DNA of 64,000 bases from Paractinoplanes brasiliensis (GCF_004362215.1 NZ_SNWR01000001.1:7107479-7171478); one strand, 5' to 3'. Shown: positions 24,601-34,935, numbered from the stretch's first letter. A program made the numbers and translations. The notes: generated by a model not told the origin, from the sequence alone.

Positions 24601-26802
24601 CTTGACCGTGGCGGACGGCCCCGGCGGCAAAGCCAGCACCGCGGTGACCTCGCCCACCGCGTGCCGTCCCGAGGGCAACGCCGGGGGCTCCTCGCCCGCG
24701 TGCTCGGCCAGCCCGGCCCTTTCCTGCAGGCGCTTCAGCGGCCCCGGCGCCCACCAGACGGCGTTGCCGAGCAGGCCCATCACGGCCGGCACCAGCAGCA
24801 TGCGCACCACCGTCGCGTCCAGGAAGAGCGCCACGATCATGCCGACGCCCACGAACCGCATGGTGGTGACCGACGACAGCGCGAACGCCCCGGTCACCAC
24901 GATGAGCAGCAGGGCCGCCGCGCTGATGACGCGGCCGGTGCGGGCCAGGCCGACCGTGACCGCCTCGTTCGTCGACGCGCCGTGGGCGCGGGCCTCGACC
25001 ATGCGCGAGAGCAGGAACACCTCGTAGTCGGTGGACAGGCCGAACACCACGGCCGCCATGAGGACGACGATGCCCGCTTCGAGCGGCGCCGGGGTCACGT
25101 TCAGCAGGCCCGCGCCGTGGCCGTCCTGGAAGATCCAGACCAGGGTGCCGAATGTCGCGCTGAGGCTGAGCGCGCTCATCAGCACGGCCTTGATCGGCAG
25201 CAGGATCGAGCCGAAGGCCAGGAACATCAGGATCAGGGTGGCGCCGACCAGCAGGGCCACCATCCACGGCAGCTGGGCCGCGGTGGCCGACAGGCTGTCC
25301 ACGTTGCGGGCCGTGGTTCCTCCGACCAGCAGTTCCGCGCCGTTGGGCACGGGCAGCGAACGGATGTCGTCGACCACCTGACGGGCCTCGACACTGAACG
25401 GGTCGGTCGATTTGAGCGTCGCGGTGAAGACGGTGACGTCGCCGGCGCGCTGGGCCGGGCCGACCTGGGCGATGCCGTCGAGCTGGCGCAGCGTGACGGC
25501 GAACCCGGAGCTGTCGGCGTCGCCGCGCAGCACGATCGGGATGTCGTCGCCGGTGAACTGCGGGTAGCCGGTCTTGAGGGTCTCGATCGCCACCCGGGCC
25601 GGGTCGCCCGCCGGCAGCGTACGCTCGTCGGCCTCGCCGAACCGGACCCCGGCGATCGGCGCCGCCAGGACCAGCAGCACGGCCAGGATGGGCAGCGCGA
25701 ACAGCACCGGGCGGCGCAGCACGACGGTGGCGAGCCGGCCCCAGAAGGATTCGGCGGGGGTGGTGCTCTTGCGGCCGGGCAGCCGGACGGGCAGCTTGTC
25801 GACGCGTGGGCCGAGCAGCGCGAGCATCGCCGGCAGCAGAGTCAGTGAGAGCAGCGCGGCCAGACCGACCGCGGCCAGACCCCCGTACGCGAGGCTCTTG
25901 AGGAAGCCCTGCGGGAACAGGAGCAGGCCGGCGAGCGCGATCATCAGCAGCGACGCCGAGAAGACGACCGTGCGTCCGGCGGTCGCGACCGTGCGGCTGA
26001 CGGCTTCGGATGGCGTACGGCCGGAATTCTGCTCTTCCCGGAACCGGCCGACCATGAACAGGCCGTAGTCGATGGCCATGCCGAGGCCGAGCAGGCTGGC
26101 CACGTTGACCGCGAACGAGTTGACCTCGTGCACGTTCGCCACCGCGTGCAGGACGCCGAGCGAGCCCAGCACCGCGGCGCCGCCGACGAGCACCGGCAGG
26201 GAGGCGGCGACCAGCGATCCGAACAGGAGAACCAGCAGGATGAGAACGACCGGCAGCGAGATGATCTCGGCGCGGGCGAGGTCTTGCGTGGAGCGGGTTG
26301 AGGTGGCGTCGGCCAGCACGACCGAGCCGGACAGCTGCACGTTCGTGCCCGCGACGGCCAGTTTGCCGTCGAGTTCGCGGAACGCGTCGAGCTTGGCGCC
26401 GTCGTCCGTGCCGGCCAGCGTGACGATCACGATGCCGCTGGTCTTGTCCTTGGCTGCGAGCTGCGAGGACTTTGTCTGCCAGTACGAGGTGGTGCGCGTG
26501 ACCGCCGACTTGGGCAGCTGCGCGAGTCGGGTGCGGACCCGTTTGCCCAGCTCGACGTCGTCGACCTTGACCCCGCCGGTCGGTGTGTAGATGACGACCA
26601 GGTCGCCGCCCTGCGCGCCGAACGCCTTCTCGACCGCGTCGGCGGCCTGCGACGACTCGCTGTCGGGGTCCTGATAACCGCCCTCGGTGAGCTGACCGAA
26701 AACACCGAGCCCCCAGATGCCCGCGCCGATCACCGCGACGAGCGCGACGGACAGCACCGGCCACCGGAAGCGGGCGACCCACGATCCCCAGCCCGCGAAC
26801 AC
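21622..26802 (-). CDS. MMPL/RND-type exporter with a ~1000-residue disordered C-terminal tail
   Basis: A 1726-residue protein. The first ~730 residues are a complete MMPL transporter: ~12 membrane helices in two halves, two periplasmic porter domains, and the proton-relay Asp-Tyr pairs in helix 4 (GMAIDYGLFMVGRFREE) and helix 10 (GLSTDYEVFLLSRMVE). MMPL proteins export lipids, siderophores or glycoconjugates using the proton gradient. The remaining ~1000 residues are Pro/Ala/Asp/Glu-rich and cytoplasmic, with at least two repeat arrays (45-residue units and GPVGT/GPVGA pentamers) and a more basic end. The GTG start at 26802 has GAGGGG upstream. Typical actinobacterial MMPLs are 700-1000 residues. 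The exported protein gene lies 62 bp upstream. Confidence 0.85.
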   Translation of the reverse strand: MFAGWGSWVARFRWPVLSVALVAVIGAGIWGLGVFGQLTEGGYQDPDSESSQAADAVEKAFGAQGGDLVVIYTPTGGVKVDDVELGKRVRTRLAQLPKSAVTRTTSYWQTKSSQLAAKDKTSGIVIVTLAGTDDGAKLDAFRELDGKLAVAGTNVQLSGSVVLADATSTRSTQDLARAEIISLPVVLILLVLLFGSLVAASLPVLVGGAAVLGSLGVLHAVANVHEVNSFAVNVASLLGLGMAIDYGLFMVGRFREEQNSGRTPSEAVSRTVATAGRTVVFSASLLMIALAGLLLFPQGFLKSLAYGGLAAVGLAALLSLTLLPAMLALLGPRVDKLPVRLPGRKSTTPAESFWGRLATVVLRRPVLFALPILAVLLVLAAPIAGVRFGEADERTLPAGDPARVAIETLKTGYPQFTGDDIPIVLRGDADSSGFAVTLRQLDGIAQVGPAQRAGDVTVFTATLKSTDPFSVEARQVVDDIRSLPVPNGAELLVGGTTARNVDSLSATAAQLPWMVALLVGATLILMFLAFGSILLPIKAVLMSALSLSATFGTLVWIFQDGHGAGLLNVTPAPLEAGIVVLMAAVVFGLSTDYEVFLLSRMVEARAHGASTNEAVTVGLARTGRVISAAALLLIVVTGAFALSSVTTMRFVGVGMIVALFLDATVVRMLLVPAVMGLLGNAVWWAPGPLKRLQERAGLAEHAGEEPPALPSGRHAVGEVTAVLALPPGPSATVKKKAEWDREAAGVMLLPPGMVAQAVSSREAATQVIPRVEDDVVDAEIIEDEPAAVDNEPAADDDKPAGTESEPAATDDTSPVPADNKPAATSDTPPTGTDNDPATTDDTSPVAANNQPAATDDTPPRTDSEPAATDDTSPVPADNKPAATNDTPPTGTNNDPATTDDTSPLAANSEPAAADDTSLVPTGNKPAATNDTPPTGTNNDPATTDDTSPVAANSEPAAADDDSPAADDGETVDGSEPVAVENEPVAVEEEPVSAEDQPALAEDTKPVAADPQDDEPVVAEDEPGAKPASAPSRTESPSAETVDESAAAAVAASSEPFTAASSAPSPPAPHPSSISPSFPPTSASSTSPSSTSASSTSPSSTSPSSDKSEMSDVDGKTGGQDAPLLASHASLTPSSSISGKSEMPDSGRADDVQAVEAGPVGTGPVGAGPVGTGPVGAGPVGTGPVETRLAGDGGSAGSGAWDDDVVDAELVEDDPEPDPPLAAASLNLPVPFFPEPGVYRSGSVSPYTDYSAPDDFFFGPSTSGTFASSLPLPAEPSDPVPYFGERPDFERTRNLSLPELELTRSFDAPDSDTTAIFEAPNREAVRAFESPDPETSGVIVNPEADPLPEPVAPAATTESDDADPAVTRSFDAPDLDATRKLQLPGLESTRRMPAPDIERVRRLGSSATPAEPRTPSKPSVPVVPAASSKSDVPVVPPAPSKPAEPAVPVASAEPLPQRSEPLPQRSAQPPSTEPPTSGSGTANRLSDLFPARRTTEPDDTTSRRRPTIFDEPAPVPEDPGPAPYDRPFPRRRAVEPFPKRPAADSLPRQRPARDPLPKRQAAEPLPAFEQPFPVRKSTEPLPPREPAAYDEPRPARQPAPAEEPVPLLRPSMRGNLPYSVRPAEPPPATPEAATPAEAPAVPPKPAVPAQRRPADLGDHLRTTRPADLGDHLRESRPADLAQYTRRSTVERKRPESPAEHKPARRPATLADQVPAQRRKPEADEPAE
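23251..23340 (+). repeat. Six 15-bp tandem units in the MMPL tail
   Basis: Six consecutive 15-bp units (GACAGGCCCCGTCCC and close variants on the plus strand) encode alternating GPVGT and GPVGA pentapeptides on the minus strand. Confidence 0.85.
23939..24460 (+). repeat. 135-bp minisatellite in the MMPL tail
   Basis: Units at 23939-24073 and 24074-24208 are close copies with an exact 135-bp period, encoding 45 residues built from PAATDDTSP, NKPAATNDTPP and NDPATTDDTSP blocks. Rearranged shorter copies continue to ~24460. Confidence 0.8.
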
Positions 26803-26864
26803 GTCAACCCCTCTTGTCGTTCATCACTGCCGCCGGATCCCGGACGGAGTGTTATGAGAACACT

Positions 26865-27764
26865 TCACGAAAGCGTCGCCGCTTCCAGGGCCACCCCTGC
26901 GCAACCTTCCCCGTACGCAACGTCGGTGGTCCACGTCAGCCGCACCTGGCCGGATCTCGGCGCCTGGTAGGCCACTGTCACCACAGCGGTACGCAGCGTG
27001 CCACCGCGGTTGTCGAGAAGGGTAGAGCCGGTCGACTTGCCGGTGCTCAGCCGCGCGGTCAGCTTTCCGCGCGCGGACACGGCCCCGAGATAGATCTTGA
27101 GGATGCGCGGGGTGGTCCCGGCCGGCGCGGTGACCGTGAACCCGTTGCCCTGCCCGCAGGTGCGAATGCCGGTTCGGGTGCCGGGGGTCGTGGCCACCGG
27201 GTCGCCGCCGATCCAGGTGAAGGTCTGCGGGCTGAGCGAGTGCCGGAACCGGGGCGCCGTCGGAGTTCCCTCGAGAATGCGGAATCTGCCGCCTTTGTCG
27301 CGTTCGAGGGAGTATGTGCCATCTAGCCCCCAGTGCACCCAGTCGCTCTCGCCTTCCTTCGACAGATCAACCTTTCCCGGTACGGGTCCCTGAGCGATCC
27401 GCAGCTGGTCGCGTGAGACCGGCCGGGTGGTCGGCGGCGTGCTCGCGGGCGTCGTCGGGGTCGGGCTGACGAGCGGGATCAGGCCCTGACCGGCCGGCGC
27501 GGGCGCCCGTACGTCACCCAGCGCGGGGGCGGGCGGGTCGAGCGGCGGCGCCTTCTCGGGGCCGCTCAGCCCGCGCGCCGCGACGAAGCCGAACCCGATG
27601 ACGACGAGGACCCCGGCGAGGATCACGGCGGCGGACGAGAGGTATTCGTTCCACTCGGGCCCGGCGCTGGTCCGCCGTCCAGGTGGATCGGCGCGGTGGC
27701 TTGTCCGGGCTCGGCGGCGACCATCCGCGGTCGACGGCAACCGACCCTCCTGCAGGTGCGTCAC
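26865..27764 (-). CDS. Single-pass exported protein encoded upstream of the MMPL exporter
   Basis: About 299 residues: ~40 Arg-rich cytoplasmic residues, one membrane helix (SSAAVILAGVLVVIGFGFVAA), a Pro/Thr-rich spacer, then an extracytoplasmic ~150-residue beta-rich domain (DWVHWGLDGTYS, FRHSLSPQTFTWIGGDP, CGQGNGFTVTAPAG, a C-terminal Cys). The domain is reminiscent of jelly-roll modules seen at the ends of actinobacterial secreted enzymes, but I cannot name the family. GTG 27764 is chosen because codons upstream of it lose GC bias and include TTA; an ATG at 27851 is in frame. It is 62 bp upstream of, and co-directional with, the MMPL gene. Confidence 0.65.
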   Translation of the reverse strand: MTHLQEGRLPSTADGRRRARTSHRADPPGRRTSAGPEWNEYLSSAAVILAGVLVVIGFGFVAARGLSGPEKAPPLDPPAPALGDVRAPAPAGQGLIPLVSPTPTTPASTPPTTRPVSRDQLRIAQGPVPGKVDLSKEGESDWVHWGLDGTYSLERDKGGRFRILEGTPTAPRFRHSLSPQTFTWIGGDPVATTPGTRTGIRTCGQGNGFTVTAPAGTTPRILKIYLGAVSARGKLTARLSTGKSTGSTLLDNRGGTLRTAVVTVAYQAPRSGQVRLTWTTDVAYGEGCAGVALEAATLS

Positions 27765-27870
27765 TGATGGTTCATCGTGCGAACAACGGTGCGTGAGTGG
27801 TAAACAATGGCACTTCGATGCGTGACGGAGTAGAGCGAAATCAGTGATCATCCGTACGGGCGATCATTCG

Positions 27871-27890
27871 CCTCGGCGGTTCGGCCGAGG
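27871..27890 (+). other. Small hairpin in the FKBP leader region
   Basis: CCTCGGC (27871-27877) pairs with GCCGAGG (27884-27890) around a 6-nt loop and is followed by TTTGCGG. It lies in the 207-bp divergent region before the FKBP gene; a leader structure or terminator is possible. Confidence 0.35.
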
Positions 27891-27971
27891 TTTGCGGTGG
27901 GCTTCGTCACCGGGACGGGTACCGTGTCCGAAGTTTCCGGCCGACGCCGATAACAGGAGAGTCGACGACAT

Positions 27972-28580
27972 ATGAGCACCGAGACCGCCCGGCCCATCAC
28001 CGGCGACAGGGCCAAGCGCCGTACCCAGGCCGTCGCCGGCGCCGTCGCCGGGGTGGCGGTGGTCGCCGTTCTGGTGACCGTCTTCGTCACCGTCCGCGGC
28101 GGCTCCGACGAGCCCGCGGGCCGGCCTGCCGCCGCGCCCCCGCCCGCCACGGTGGAGGCGACGCCCGAGGCCCCGCCGTCGGCCGAGACCCCCGCCGAGC
28201 CGCCCGCGCCGGCGCCGGTCAGCACCCCGCCCGAGCTGTCGAAGGAGCCTGTCGTCAAGGCGGGCAAGGGCAAGCTGACCGAGCTCAAGGTCACCCCGCT
28301 GGTGGCCGGTCGCGGCCCCGCGGTCAAGGCGGGCCAGACCGTGACCGCCAACTACGTGCTCATCGGCTACGCCACCGGGCAGGTCATCGATTCGTCGTGG
28401 CAGCGTGGCGAGCCGTTCAGCACTCCGATCGGCGCGGGCCGGGTCATCGAGGGCTGGGACAAGAGCATCCCCGGCCAGAAGGTCGGCAGCCGCGTCCAGA
28501 TCGACGTGCCCGCGGCCATGGCCTACGGCGAGGAGCAGGGCGACCTGCGCTTCGTCGTCGACATCCTGGCCGCGCAGTAA
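27972..28580 (+). CDS. Membrane-anchored FKBP-type peptidyl-prolyl isomerase
   Basis: A 202-residue protein with a short cytoplasmic N-terminus, one membrane helix (about 20-44, VAGAVAGVAVVAVLVTVFVTV, read in parts), a Pro/Ala/Glu spacer, and an FKBP domain from ~95. Conserved FKBP elements are VTANYVLIGY, GQVIDSSWQRGEPFSTPIG, VIEGWDK and the final DVPAAMAYGE...FVVDIL. The active-site Trp in EGWD is present. It should catalyse proline isomerisation of proteins outside the membrane. The ATG has CAGGAGAG upstream. The gene ends exactly where the convergent yaaA stop begins, with no gap. Confidence 0.87.
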   Translation: MSTETARPITGDRAKRRTQAVAGAVAGVAVVAVLVTVFVTVRGGSDEPAGRPAAAPPPATVEATPEAPPSAETPAEPPAPAPVSTPPELSKEPVVKAGKGKLTELKVTPLVAGRGPAVKAGQTVTANYVLIGYATGQVIDSSWQRGEPFSTPIGAGRVIEGWDKSIPGQKVGSRVQIDVPAAMAYGEEQGDLRFVVDILAAQ

Positions 28581-29375
28581 CTACAGGCCGGTCACCACGA
28601 CGTCCAGCTGACGGGGGCGGCCCGCCGCGACGGGCCGCTCCTCGACGGTGTACTTGAGGTCGCGCAACGCCGTGACGATCTCGTCCACCGAGCCGGGCGT
28701 GACGGCGGCCTCGGCCAGCGAGCGTACGAGACGGCCCTTGGTCGCCTTGTTGAAGTGACTCACCACCGAGCGTTCCGCCACCCCGTCGACCACCCGTTCG
28801 TGCAGCACGCGAACGGTGGCCGAGCCGGCGGGCGGCGTCCACATCGCGCTGTAGGCCCCCGAGCGCAGGTCGAGCACCGGCCCGTCCGAGGCCACCCGGT
28901 CCAGGGCCTTCGGCAAGACCTTCTTCCAGTACGCGGTGAGCCCGCCCAGCCCCGGCAAGGTGACCCCGACCGACAGCCGGTACGCCGGGATCCGGTCGTC
29001 CAGACGCACCACGCCCCACAGCCCCGAGAACACCACCGCGCGCGAGTCCAGCCATGCGCGCGCCGCCGGAGCCAGCGAGCCGGCGTCCAGGGCCTCGTAG
29101 AGCACCCCGCTGTACACCGAGACGGCGGGCGCGGCGGGCGCCGTGAGCAGCGACGCGTTACGGGTGACCTCGCCCGTCTGGCCGGGGGAGAGACCGAGCA
29201 CGGCCAGCGAGCCGGCCATCGCGCGGGCGCTCGTCCGTTTGCTCAAAGCCACCAGCCGCGACAGCACGCGTTTGCGGGCCGTGGCCAGCGCGGGCAGCCA
29301 CAACGCGGCCGGGTCGACCGGATCACCGGAGGTGGCGGGCGTCTTGCCCTCGGACGGCGGCAGGAGGATCAGCAC
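28581..29375 (-). CDS. yaaA: YaaA-family (UPF0246) peroxide-stress protein
   Basis: A 264-residue member of the YaaA/DUF328 family, starting with LILLPPSEGKTP and containing VYSGVLYEALD, VFSGLWGVVRLDDRIPAYRLSVG (read in parts) and SHFNKATKGRLVR, all hallmark blocks. In E. coli YaaA lowers free iron during hydrogen-peroxide stress and binds DNA; the same role here is inferred from the family. GTG 29375 follows TAATCT by 6 nt without a Shine-Dalgarno, a leaderless promoter in the 100-bp region divergent from pgm. Confidence 0.88.
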   Translation of the reverse strand: MLILLPPSEGKTPATSGDPVDPAALWLPALATARKRVLSRLVALSKRTSARAMAGSLAVLGLSPGQTGEVTRNASLLTAPAAPAVSVYSGVLYEALDAGSLAPAARAWLDSRAVVFSGLWGVVRLDDRIPAYRLSVGVTLPGLGGLTAYWKKVLPKALDRVASDGPVLDLRSGAYSAMWTPPAGSATVRVLHERVVDGVAERSVVSHFNKATKGRLVRSLAEAAVTPGSVDEIVTALRDLKYTVEERPVAAGRPRQLDVVVTGL

Positions 29376-29381
29376 CCCGCG

Positions 29382-29387
29382 AGATTA
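29382..29387 (-). promoter_or_regulatory. -10 element of the leaderless yaaA promoter
   Basis: On the minus strand TAATCT ends 6 nt before the GTG at 29375. Confidence 0.5.
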
Positions 29388-29475
29388 GTCGGCCGCCGGT
29401 CTTCCTTCCCGGAGGGCGGCGGAAAGCCGGTTTCTATACGCTCCTAGGCAGATCCACGCTCTAGGGAGGCCACCC

Positions 29476-31119
<1,644 letters not shown>

Positions 31120-31192
31120 TCTTTCTCAGTTTCGGCGTCCGGCGGCCGACAGGAGGGCGGTAGGGAACACCGACTCTGGCCATAGGACGCGC

Positions 31193-33496
31193 ATGACTGG
31201 ACCCGTGGTACCCGCCGCCCGGCGTGCGGGGACCGGGCTCGCCCCCCTGCTGATCGCGGTGGCCGCCACCGCGGCGGTCGCCGTGTGGCTGGTGGTGCGT
31301 GATCCACAGGACGTCGTGATCGGCTACGCCGGCGCCCCGATCGCCATGATCGCCGCCGCGTGGTCGGTGCAGCGACTCGGCGCGATGGTGATGCTCCCCA
31401 GGGTGGTGCGCGCGTTCTGGCGCCAGCTGGGGCACGCCGCCGGCATCCTGCTCATCGGCAACGCCGCCGCCCTGGCCATGGCCAACAACGACGCCGGCAT
31501 GAACCCGTACGTGGCCGTGCCCACGCTGCTCGGCATGTTCTGGGCGATGTCGGCCTTCCTGCGCCTGCCGATGGGCGACCGGACGTCGCTGGGCTGGCTG
31601 CGGGTGCTGCTCGACCTCGCCACCGTGGCCGTCGCCGGCGCGATGATCTTCCACTACGTCGTGCTGAACTCGGCCCCGCCCGGCACCGAGCTGACCACCC
31701 GGGCCACGGCCGCCGTCGTCGGTGTGGCCGGGCTGCTCTGCCTGGTGATCATCGGCAAGGCCGCGGTCCGGCCGGACGCCCCGATCGACGCGGTCTCGCT
31801 GCGCATTCTCACCATTCCGCCCATGGTCGCCGTCGCGGTGGCCGTGCTGCTGATCGGCAGCCACGACACCGCCCGGCTGATGATCTCGGTCGGGGGCGGC
31901 CCGCTGGTCGCTCTCTCGTTGAGCGCGGCCGCCTACCGGCAACGGCTGACGCTGCGCCGCCCGGCGACCGAGGCGCCCGTCCGCAGACGCCGCTCGGTCA
32001 ACGAATTCCTGCCGTTCGCCGCCGTCCTCGGCACTGCCGTGATGGTGGTCGTCGTCGCGGCCCGCGAGGTCCAGGGCCGTGAACGTGTCCTGATCGTCGG
32101 CGCGGTGCTGGTCACCACGCTGGTGGTGGCCCGGCAGCTGCTGGGGATGCGCGAGAACCGGCGGATGCTGGCCGGCCTGCGCGACCAGCAGGCCGAACTG
32201 CGGCGGCTGGCCATGACCGACACGCTGACCGAACTGGCCAACCGCACCCGCTTCGTCGCCGTGCTGACCGAACGGCTCGCCGCGCACGAACCCGCCAGCG
32301 TGCTGCTCATCGACATCGACGACTTCAAGATGGTCAACGACACGATGGGCCCGGCCCTCGGCGACCAGCTGCTCTACCAGGTGGCCCAGCGGCTACGGGC
32401 CAACAGCGGGGCCCGCGAGCTGCCGGCCCGCCTCGGCGGAGACGAGTTCGCCGTGCTGCTCGACGTCGAAGAGGTCGACTCGGCCGAGGAGGCCGCGGCC
32501 CGGATCCTGCAGGCCCTGGCCGAGCCGTTCCGGGTCGGTGAGCACCACCTGCTGGCACACGCCAGCCTCGGTGTCGCCATCGCCGGTCCCGGTGACTCGG
32601 CCGACGAGGTGCTGCGCAACGCCGACATCGCCATGTACGCGGCCAAGGAGGGCGGCAAGGCGGCCTGGGCCCGGTTCGAGCCGCGGATGCGCCAGGACGT
32701 CGTCAACCACGCCCGCCTCGGCAGCGAGCTGCACAACGCGATCATCCGGCACGAGCTCTTCCTGCTCTACCAGCCGGTCTTCGACATCGTCACCGGCCGC
32801 CTGCACGGCGCCGAGGCCCTCGTACGCTGGACGCACCCGACCCGCGGCTTCGTCTCGCCCGGCGACTTCATCCCGGTCGCCGAACGCTCCGGCCTGATCG
32901 TCCCGCTCGGCTCGTGGGTGCTGCGCGAGGCCTGTGAGCAACTCGCCCGCTGGCGCCACGAACACGGCGACGGGGCGATCAAGGCGATCAACGTGAACGT
33001 GGCGGTCCGGCAGCTGCGCGAGCCGGGCTTCGTCGACGAGGTCGCGGCCGTGCTCAGCGAGACCGGGCTGCTGCCGCAGAACCTGGTGCTGGAAGTGACC
33101 GAGTCGTCGGTCGCGGACGGCCGGCAGGTGCGCGAGACGCTGCACGCGCTGCACGAGATGGGCGTACGGCTGGCCCTGGACGACTTCGGCACCGGCTCGT
33201 CGTCGCTGAGCCTGCTGCGTGCCTTCCCGGTGGACGTCCTGAAGCTGGACAAGTCATTCGTCGACGGCATCGCCGACGGCGAAGACCGAGGCCGCCTGGC
33301 CGTGGCCGCGGCAGTGGCCCAGCTGGCCGAGTACTTGCAGCTCAGCGCCGTTGCCGAGGGCATCGAGAGCGAGGCCCAGCTCGAGCGCTTGCGCGAAATG
33401 GGCTACCGCCTGGGCCAGGGCTTCTTCATGTCGAAGCCCCTGCCGGCCGACCAGGCCGGCGCGCTGATGGGCGCGCCGGCGCCGGTCGTGGCCTAG
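31193..33496 (+). CDS. Membrane-bound GGDEF-EAL protein
   Basis: A 767-residue protein. Residues ~15-320 form eight or nine membrane helices with no recognised sensory family. A GGDEF domain follows with an intact active site GGDEF at 415-419, then an EAL domain with EAL at 541-543 and the later catalytic blocks NVNVAVRQL, DDFGTGSSSLSLL and LKLDKSFV. Both cyclase and phosphodiesterase sites look intact, so the protein may make or break cyclic di-GMP depending on a membrane signal. ATG 31193 has AGGAC upstream. The stop TAG overlaps the stop of the convergent gnd gene by 4 bp. Confidence 0.9.
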   Translation: MTGPVVPAARRAGTGLAPLLIAVAATAAVAVWLVVRDPQDVVIGYAGAPIAMIAAAWSVQRLGAMVMLPRVVRAFWRQLGHAAGILLIGNAAALAMANNDAGMNPYVAVPTLLGMFWAMSAFLRLPMGDRTSLGWLRVLLDLATVAVAGAMIFHYVVLNSAPPGTELTTRATAAVVGVAGLLCLVIIGKAAVRPDAPIDAVSLRILTIPPMVAVAVAVLLIGSHDTARLMISVGGGPLVALSLSAAAYRQRLTLRRPATEAPVRRRRSVNEFLPFAAVLGTAVMVVVVAAREVQGRERVLIVGAVLVTTLVVARQLLGMRENRRMLAGLRDQQAELRRLAMTDTLTELANRTRFVAVLTERLAAHEPASVLLIDIDDFKMVNDTMGPALGDQLLYQVAQRLRANSGARELPARLGGDEFAVLLDVEEVDSAEEAAARILQALAEPFRVGEHHLLAHASLGVAIAGPGDSADEVLRNADIAMYAAKEGGKAAWARFEPRMRQDVVNHARLGSELHNAIIRHELFLLYQPVFDIVTGRLHGAEALVRWTHPTRGFVSPGDFIPVAERSGLIVPLGSWVLREACEQLARWRHEHGDGAIKAINVNVAVRQLREPGFVDEVAAVLSETGLLPQNLVLEVTESSVADGRQVRETLHALHEMGVRLALDDFGTGSSSLSLLRAFPVDVLKLDKSFVDGIADGEDRGRLAVAAAVAQLAEYLQLSAVAEGIESEAQLERLREMGYRLGQGFFMSKPLPADQAGALMGAPAPVVA

Positions 33497-34935
33497 GCCT
33501 CGATCTCTGGGCGGCCGTCGGTCGCCCAGAGGGTGTGGAACGAACCGTCCTTGTCCGTGCGGCGGTAGGTGTGGGCGCCGAAGAAGTCGCGCTGGCCCTG
33601 GATCAGGGCGGCCGGCAGGCGCTTGGCGCGCAGGCCGTCGTAGTAGGCCAGGGCCGAGGCGAAGCCGGGGGCGGGGATGCCCTGCTGAGCGGCCGTCGCC
33701 ACGACTCGGCGCCAGGCGTCCTGGGCGCCGGAAACGGCGTCGAGGAAGTACTGGTCGACGAGCAGGGTGGCCAGGTCGGGCTGCTTGTCGTACGCCTGCT
33801 TGATGAAGTCGAGGAACTTGGCCCGGATGATGCAGCCGTCCCGCCAGATCTTCGCCATCGCGCCCGGGTCGATCGACCAGTCGTACTCCTTGCTGGCCGC
33901 CTGGATCTGCTGGAAGCCCTGCGCGTAGGCCACGATCTTGGAGGCGAACAGCGCCTGCTCGACGTCGGCCTGCAGGTCGCCGCCGTGCGCGCCGGCCGCC
34001 GCGGACGGGCCGGGCAGCGCCGCGTCGGCCGCGGCCTTGCGTACGTCGGCCCCGCCGGAGAGCGCCCGCGCGAACACCGACTCGGCGATGCCGCTGACCG
34101 GCACCCCCAGGTCGAGGGCGGCCTGCACCGTCCAGCGGCCGGTGCCCTTCTGCTCGGCCTCGTCGACCACGATGTCGACGAACGGCTTGCCCGTCTCGGC
34201 GTCGACCTGCTTGAGCACCTCGGCCGTGATCTCGATCAGGTACGAACCGAGCCGGCCGGAGTTCCAGCCCTTGAACACCTCGGCGATCTCGGCCGGCGAG
34301 TGCCCGCCGACCTGACGCAGCAGGTCGTAAGCCTCGGCGATGAGCTGCATGTCGGCGTACTCGATGCCGTTGTGCACCATCTTGACGAAGTGCCCGGCGC
34401 CGTCGGGACCCACGTGCACGCAGCACGGCTCCCCGTCGACCTTGGCCGAGATGTCCTCGAGCAGCGGGCCCAGCGCCTGGTACGACTCGACCGAGCCGCC
34501 CGGCATGATGCTCGGGCCGTGCAGCGCGCCTTCCTCACCACCCGAGACGCCCGTGCCCACGAAGTGCAGGCCACGCTCGCGCAGCGCCGCCTCGCGCCGG
34601 CGCGTGTCGAGGTAGTGCGCGTTGCCCGCGTCGATGAGCATGTCGCCCTCCTCGAGCAGGGGCGCGAACTCGTCGATCACGGCGTCGGTGGGCGCGCCGG
34701 CCTTCACCATGATGATCACGCGACGCGGCCGCTCGAGGCTGGCCACGAACTCCTCGGCGGTCTCGGCCGGGATGAACTTGCCCTCGCTGCCGAACTCCTC
34801 GACCAGCTCCTTGGTGCGGCCGTAGGAGCGGTTGTGCACGGCCACGGTGTGCCCGTGCCGGGCGAAGTTGCGCGCCAGGTTCCGTCCCATCACCGCGAGG
34901 CCGGTGACCCCGATCTGTGCCTTCTCCGACATCAT
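33493..34935 (-). CDS. gnd: 6-phosphogluconate dehydrogenase (decarboxylating)
   Basis: A 480-residue enzyme of the long (E. coli-type) class that converts 6-phosphogluconate to ribulose 5-phosphate with NADP reduction. Visible are the dinucleotide site GLAVMGRNLARNFARHG, read in part, the family signature region VGPDGAGHFVKMVHNGIEY with catalytic Lys and the HNGIEY block, and the C-terminal KRTDKDGSFHTLW-like end (YRRTDKDGSFHTLW). ATG 34935 has GAAGG 6 nt upstream; the GTG two codons earlier overlaps that site. It supplies pentose phosphates and NADPH. Confidence 0.93.
   Translation of the reverse strand: MMSEKAQIGVTGLAVMGRNLARNFARHGHTVAVHNRSYGRTKELVEEFGSEGKFIPAETAEEFVASLERPRRVIIMVKAGAPTDAVIDEFAPLLEEGDMLIDAGNAHYLDTRRREAALRERGLHFVGTGVSGGEEGALHGPSIMPGGSVESYQALGPLLEDISAKVDGEPCCVHVGPDGAGHFVKMVHNGIEYADMQLIAEAYDLLRQVGGHSPAEIAEVFKGWNSGRLGSYLIEITAEVLKQVDAETGKPFVDIVVDEAEQKGTGRWTVQAALDLGVPVSGIAESVFARALSGGADVRKAAADAALPGPSAAAGAHGGDLQADVEQALFASKIVAYAQGFQQIQAASKEYDWSIDPGAMAKIWRDGCIIRAKFLDFIKQAYDKQPDLATLLVDQYFLDAVSGAQDAWRRVVATAAQQGIPAPGFASALAYYDGLRAKRLPAALIQGQRDFFGAHTYRRTDKDGSFHTLWATDGRPEIEA

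Noticed and set aside
27765..27851. N-terminal extension of the exported protein upstream of the MMPL gene
   Set aside because: These 29 codons lose the GC3 bias and contain TTA and TGT codons; the coding pattern starts at GTG 27764.
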